Of a DNA stretch of 8,233 bases, positions 5,235 to 8,233 are shown one piece after another. The position numbers were made by a program, and so were the translations under genes. The stretch is from the NCBI GenBank assembly GCA_030150965.1, contig JASLEW010000522.1:1-8233 (forward strand), given 5' to 3'. The stretch is from Thermoanaerobaculia bacterium. Its GTDB lineage: Bacteria > Acidobacteriota > Thermoanaerobaculia > Multivoradales > UBA5704. Each line of letters opens with the position of its first letter. Within the stretch, counting starts at the first letter, position 1. The notes beneath the pieces are model-generated. The model made no database searches, was not told where the DNA came from, and saw only the letters and a list, made by a program, of their open reading frames with translations.

Positions 5235-7213
5235 TGGCGCCGCTGTCCGCCGCCTTCCTGGCCACCCTGCCGGGTTGGGCCGCCGAGCTGGTGCGGGCGA
5301 TCGCGGCCAAGCAGGCCAACGTCTTCATCCTGCACGGCATGGTCGCCGACCTGGTGCCGGCGGGCGCCGGCGGCGCCGGGGCCCCGCGCTTCCTGGTCCT
5401 GGAGGACTTCCTGCAGCAGGAGCTCTTCGCCTCCTGGCCGTCGATCCTCACCTACAACCGCGCCGAGGGGCTCGGTTTCGCCAGCGCGCCGGCGCGCGGC
5501 CATTTCCAGGAGCGGCTGCGCGCCTACGACGCGGTGCACGGCACCTCCTGGTCGCAGGGGCTGCCGCGGGACCCGCTCAACTGCTTCGCCCTGCTCGACT
5601 CGTACTTCCGCGCCGCGGCCGGGGCGGTGCCGGCGCGCCCGGTCGTCCTGCTGCTGCCGTTCGCCGAGACCCTGGCGCCGGCGGCCGAGGCGGCCTACCG
5701 CACCGCGGAGGACCGGGCGGTGGTGGTCTACCTGCGGCGCTGGGCGCAGGACCCGGTGCTGCTGGCGAAGAACGTCGTCCTGGTGTTGATCACCGAGAGC
5801 CTGGCCGACCTCGACCCGCAGCTGCGCCGGGCGCAGGCGTCGCGCGACGTCGAGATCCAGCGCCCGGACGAGGCCGAGCGGCTGGCCTATCTCGCCGCCG
5901 CGCGCCCGGCCTCCTGGTACGCCGAGCGCTCGCGGCTGGCCGCGCCGGCGCTGGCCCAGCTCACCGCCGGCATGAGCCGCGCCCAGCTCGGCCAGCTGCT
6001 CGACGGCGCCGACGCCGATGACGATGCCGGCAGCGGCGCCGGCGGTGGCCGGTCCCTCACCCAGGAGCGGGTGCGCGGCGCCAAGAAGCTGGCGATCGAG
6101 GCCGAGGGCCTGGGGCTGCTCGAATACGTCGAGCCGCGCTTCGACCTGTCGATGGTCGCCGGCATGCCGGCGGTCAAGGAGCGGCTGCGCCGCGCGGCGC
6201 GGGCGATCGCCCGCGGCAACAGCGCGGCGGTGCCGATGGGCTACCTGATCTGCGGCCCGGTGGGCAGCTCGAAGAGCTTCCTGGTGGAGTGCTTCGTCAA
6301 GGAGATCGGCATCCCCTGCGTGAAGCTCAGGAACTTCCGCTCGATGTGGGTGGGCTCGACCGAGGCCAACCTGGAGCGGCTGCTCAAGATCCTCGCCGCG
6401 CTGACGCCGGTGGGGGTGGTGATCGACGAGGCCGACGCGGCGCTCGGCAACCGCGAGGCGCAGGGCGATTCGGGGACGCAGAACCGGGTCTTCGCCCAGC
6501 TCGCCGCCTTCATGGGCGACACGCGCCACCGCGGCCAGATCCTCTGGTTCCTCATCACCGCCCGCCCCGACCTGCTGCCGATCGACCTCAAGCGCCAGGG
6601 GCGGGCCGAGGAGCACATCCCGCTCTTCTATCCCGAGAGCGCCGAGGAGTACGACGAGATCTTCCAGGTGCTGCGGCGCAAGCTCGGGATCGCGACGCCG
6701 GTCGCGCGCCTGTCGGAGGTCGCCTCGGAGGCGCAGCTGCTCGGCCTCTCGGGGTCCGACCTGGAGGCGGTGCTGGTGCGCGCGGCGTTGGAGTCCGAGG
6801 GGTCGTCCGAAGCATCGTCCGAGGGGTCGTCCGAAGCGCCGTCCGAGGGGTCGTCCGAAGCATCGTCGGAGGGGTCGTCCGAAGCGTCGTCCAAAGCGTG
6901 GTCCGCGGCAGCGGCAGAGGCGTCGGCCCCAGCGGCCCTCGGCACGGCGCCGCCGGCCGATCCCCCGGGCCCGGCGGCCGTCGCGCCCGCGGCAGCCCGG
7001 GCGGCCAACGGCGTGGTGAGCGCCGAGCACCTGCGCCGCGCCCTGGCCGACTTCATCCCGCCGGCCAACTCCCAGGAGCGCGAGCTGCAGGTCCTCTACG
7101 CGGTCCTCGAATCGACCAGCCGCGAGCTCCTCCCCGCGGCCTACCGCGACCTCGACCGCGGCGCCGTGCAGGCGCGCGTCAACGAGCTGCGCCTGGAGCT
7201 GCGCCTGGCGTGA
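5234..7213 (+). CDS. Ycf46-like AAA+ ATPase coupled to PspA
   Basis: 659-aa cytoplasmic AAA+ protein, translationally coupled to pspA through TGATG. Residues about 1-250 look like a degenerate AAA module without Walker motifs. They keep Ycf46-like phrases such as NVVLVLITESLADLD (180-194), where sensor 1 would sit, and LTAGMSRAQL (243-252). An acidic/Gly linker (257-272) follows. The active module starts near 290, with Walker A GPVGSSKS (341-348), Walker B VVIDEAD (395-401), GDSGTQNRVF (411-420, a strong Ycf46-type match), sensor-1 FLITARPD (439-446) and RQGR (454-457), a possible arginine finger. Walker A has Ser where GxxGxGKS has its last Gly. The lid (about 495-520, LSGSDLEAVLVRAALE) is split from its final helix (SAEHLRRALADFIPP) by a Ser/Glu repeat and an Ala/Pro-rich stretch. 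Inferred role: remodelling or disassembly of PspA polymers. Family call is good, partner inferred. Confidence 0.8.
   Translation: MAPLSAAFLATLPGWAAELVRAIAAKQANVFILHGMVADLVPAGAGGAGAPRFLVLEDFLQQELFASWPSILTYNRAEGLGFASAPARGHFQERLRAYDAVHGTSWSQGLPRDPLNCFALLDSYFRAAAGAVPARPVVLLLPFAETLAPAAEAAYRTAEDRAVVVYLRRWAQDPVLLAKNVVLVLITESLADLDPQLRRAQASRDVEIQRPDEAERLAYLAAARPASWYAERSRLAAPALAQLTAGMSRAQLGQLLDGADADDDAGSGAGGGRSLTQERVRGAKKLAIEAEGLGLLEYVEPRFDLSMVAGMPAVKERLRRAARAIARGNSAAVPMGYLICGPVGSSKSFLVECFVKEIGIPCVKLRNFRSMWVGSTEANLERLLKILAALTPVGVVIDEADAALGNREAQGDSGTQNRVFAQLAAFMGDTRHRGQILWFLITARPDLLPIDLKRQGRAEEHIPLFYPESAEEYDEIFQVLRRKLGIATPVARLSEVASEAQLLGLSGSDLEAVLVRAALESEGSSEASSEGSSEAPSEGSSEASSEGSSEASSKAWSAAAAEASAPAALGTAPPADPPGPAAVAPAAARAANGVVSAEHLRRALADFIPPANSQERELQVLYAVLESTSRELLPAAYRDLDRGAVQARVNELRLELRLA
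6797..6892 (+). repeat. Four tandem 24-bp repeats encoding EGSSEASS
   Basis: Four contiguous 24-bp units start at 6797, 6821, 6845 and 6869. They encode EGSSEASS, EGSSEAPS, EGSSEASS and EGSSEASS (residues 522-553 of the AAA+ protein). Each unit is itself two related 12-bp halves (EGSS/EASS), which suggests growth by duplication or replication slippage. The array is in frame, flanked by ES before and KAWS after, and sits in the loop between lid helices of the AAA+ module. It would be a flexible, acidic, serine-rich linker. Copy number probably varies between strains. Confidence 0.9.
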
Positions 7214-7455
7214 GCAGGCGTCCCCGGACCGGACATCCGTGTTTGGCGGCGCGGATCGGACCTCTGTCGCACGTGGCGGGCGGAGGTTGCCAGGACGCGG
7301 ACCGACGGTGGGGTAGACTGTCGGCCGTCAGGCCATCCGGACCGTGGCGAGCGCGGGTGCTCAGGCCGGCGGCCGTCGAGCAGGAAGCCGCCGCCGCGCG
7401 CGACATGCGGCAGGCGCTTCGGCGGTTACCCGAGACAGTGGCTTGAGGTGACAGT
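7214..7455 (+). other. Intergenic stretch with no recognised gene
   Basis: No coding sequence with family features is seen on either strand. A TAGACT at 7314-7319, in the local sequence GGGGTAGACTG, resembles a -10 element, with TTGCCA at 7287-7292 as a poorly spaced -35 (21 bp). At the left end, CGCCTG (7202-7207) and CAGGCG (7215-7220) form a 6-bp hairpin across the AAA+ stop codon, without a T-run. The motif CGGACC recurs several times (for example 7226, 7257, 7298 and 7335) but without regular spacing. Confidence 0.3.
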
Positions 7456-7548
7456 ATGGCGGACCTGGAGATCACCGAGATCAGCCAGCAGCAGCGGGAC
7501 ATCGTCCTCAGCCTGCCCGAGGGGCACTTCCGGAGCAACGGCCGCTAG
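7456..7548 (+). pseudogene. Truncated remnant of an AlbA_2/Schlafen-like ATP-binding protein gene
   Basis: A 30-codon frame with a strong Shine-Dalgarno (GAGGTGA, 7445-7451, four bases before ATG) begins MADLEITEISQQQ and continues to LSLPEGHF at codons 18-25. It then breaks into RSNGR and TAG. From memory, LxLPEGHF followed by DLK is the opening of putative DNA-binding AlbA_2 (Schlafen-like) ATP-binding proteins, which are several hundred residues long. After GHF none of the three frames continues with the expected DLK...KLT...SAFAN motif, so the rest appears deleted rather than frameshifted. It could instead be a real short peptide gene or a chance ORF. The remnant shares a reading frame with the downstream phosphodiesterase, separated by the TAG. 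Family resemblance is recalled and not verified. Confidence 0.4.
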
Positions 7549-7596
7549 ACCTCAGCGCAGTGCGCCATCGATCACCTGGAGGACTCTCCGCGAACC

Positions 7597-8233
7597 ATGC
7601 GCCAGCCCATCGTTACGTCGTCCGCCGAATGGCCTCTCGACCCTCACCCGGCGCCGTCGGCTCGCCGTTGCCGGGCCGTGGCGCGCGCTTGCGCGGCCGG
7701 CGGTAGCAGCCCGCGGGATCCGGGGGCGTTGCTCGCCGTTCCGGCGGTATGGCTGACGCTCACCCTCATGCTGCTGGCCGCGCCGGCCCTGCTGAGCGCC
7801 CAGGCCGCCGCGGGCACGGCCCCGGGTGGTGGCGCCGCCGCCGTGCCCGGCGGCGGCGGGCGCAAGCTGGTCATCCTGGGCTTCGACGGGGCCGACGCCA
7901 AGCTCACCCAGCAATGGATGGATGCTGGCAAGCTCCCGCACCTCGCGGCGCTGCGCCGCGACGGCAGCTTCGCGCCCCTGCTGTCGACCATCCCGTCGCA
8001 GACGCCGGTTTCCTGGTCCACCTTCTCGACCGGCCTCAACCCCGGCCGCCACGGCATCTTCGATTTTCTCAAGCGCGATCCGCAGACCTATCACCCGAGC
8101 TTCGCCGCCTTCGACGAGAAAAAGGAACCCTTTCTCTGGGGCAGCGCCAACGGCCCGGTGGCCGGCGGCATCGCCGGCGCGGCGCTCTTTCTCCTCGCCT
8201 GGCTGGTCGCCGCGCTGGTGCGGCGCCGCCTGC
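7597..8233 (+). CDS. Exported alkaline phosphatase-family / type I phosphodiesterase protein, 3' end outside window
   Basis: Partial gene of at least 212 codons, open to the right edge. The mature part begins with KLVILGFDGAD (codons from 7864), the first metal-binding aspartate of the type I phosphodiesterase/nucleotide pyrophosphatase superfamily. It continues with IPSQTPVSWSTFSTG, in which the Thr at 8002 is the expected nucleophile, and NPGRHGIFDFLKRD. A hydrophobic segment (GGIAGAALFLLAWLVAALV, about 8164-8220) then suggests a membrane-anchored enzyme. The N-terminus has a hydrophobic signal (WLTLTLMLLAAPALLSAQA) starting near 7750. ATG 7597 is the first ATG after the in-frame TAG; GGAGGA (7578-7583) lies 13 bases before it, which is rather far, and the resulting n-region of about 50 residues is long. 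TTG 7729 or ATG 7768 would give a more usual signal peptide. The likely role is hydrolysis or transfer of phosphoester or lipid-linked phosphate groups outside the cytoplasm; the substrate is unknown. Confidence 0.82.
   Translation, partial: MRQPIVTSSAEWPLDPHPAPSARRCRAVARACAAGGSSPRDPGALLAVPAVWLTLTLMLLAAPALLSAQAAAGTAPGGGAAAVPGGGGRKLVILGFDGADAKLTQQWMDAGKLPHLAALRRDGSFAPLLSTIPSQTPVSWSTFSTGLNPGRHGIFDFLKRDPQTYHPSFAAFDEKKEPFLWGSANGPVAGGIAGAALFLLAWLVAALVRRRL

Noticed and set aside
6797..6892. The tandem repeats as a CRISPR-like or regulatory array
   Set aside because: The units are contiguous with no spacers, lie inside a coding frame and keep that frame exactly.
4943..7030. A 695-codon open frame on the minus strand opposite the AAA+ gene, including an RRFGRPLG-type repeat
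   Set aside because: It mirrors the Glu/Ser repeat and codon bias of the plus-strand AAA+ gene. It has low complexity and no family features, while the plus strand carries clear AAA+ motifs.
7202..7220. 6-bp hairpin over the AAA+ stop codon as an intrinsic terminator
   Set aside because: The stem is short with a 7-base loop and is followed by TCCCCGG rather than a T-run.
7517..7760. Rescue of the AlbA_2-like stub by a single frameshift
   Set aside because: None of the three forward frames after LPEGHF gives the DLK...KLT...SAFAN continuation, so a frameshift alone does not explain it.

Overview
The window is about 70 percent G+C, with G/C-ending codons throughout. It looks like a piece of a bacterial chromosome. 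Two genes point to Acidobacteriota, probably the class Thermoanaerobaculia. The first is the secreted LamG protein at the left edge, whose C-terminal domain (WFFSPDN...VKVIDGCALNG) is one I associate with many secreted proteins of that group. The second is the alkaline phosphatase-family protein at the right edge. This assignment is from memory of the families and could not be checked by search.

Layout from left to right: (1) the 3' part of a secreted LamG-domain protein, + strand. (2) An A/T-rich leader, then a two-gene, 17-bp-overlapping operon of an AAA_15/AAA_21-type ATPase and an RloB-family Toprim-like protein. This pair has the composition of RloAB/AbiL-type anti-phage modules. The Shine-Dalgarno sequence of the ATPase gene lies inside a hairpin capped by a C(UUCG)G tetraloop. 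(3) A convergent, minus-strand gene for a six-helix membrane diguanylate cyclase (GGDEF). (4) Divergent from it, a two-gene operon with a TGATG junction: a PspA/IM30 protein (bacterial ESCRT-III superfamily) followed by a 659-aa Ycf46-like AAA+ ATPase. The ATPase has a degenerate N-terminal half, an altered Walker A motif and a 4 x 24-bp serine/glutamate repeat in its lid. The leader of this operon carries a perfect all-G/C inverted repeat. (5) A gene-poor stretch with a 30-codon remnant that resembles the start of an AlbA_2/Schlafen-like ATP-binding protein. (6) The 5' part of an exported type I phosphodiesterase/alkaline phosphatase-family protein, running off the right edge.

How the genes may work together: the ATPase/RloB pair probably acts as one defence unit, with the ATPase sensing or gating and the Toprim-like protein as a putative nuclease effector. 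PspA and the AAA+ protein are translationally coupled and probably act together at the inner membrane. By analogy this is an ESCRT-III-like polymer with a dedicated AAA+ remodeller, and it is the most interesting arrangement in the window. The diguanylate cyclase shares the divergent intergenic region with that operon, so it may be co-regulated with it. No tRNA, rRNA, CRISPR array, transposase or integrase was seen.
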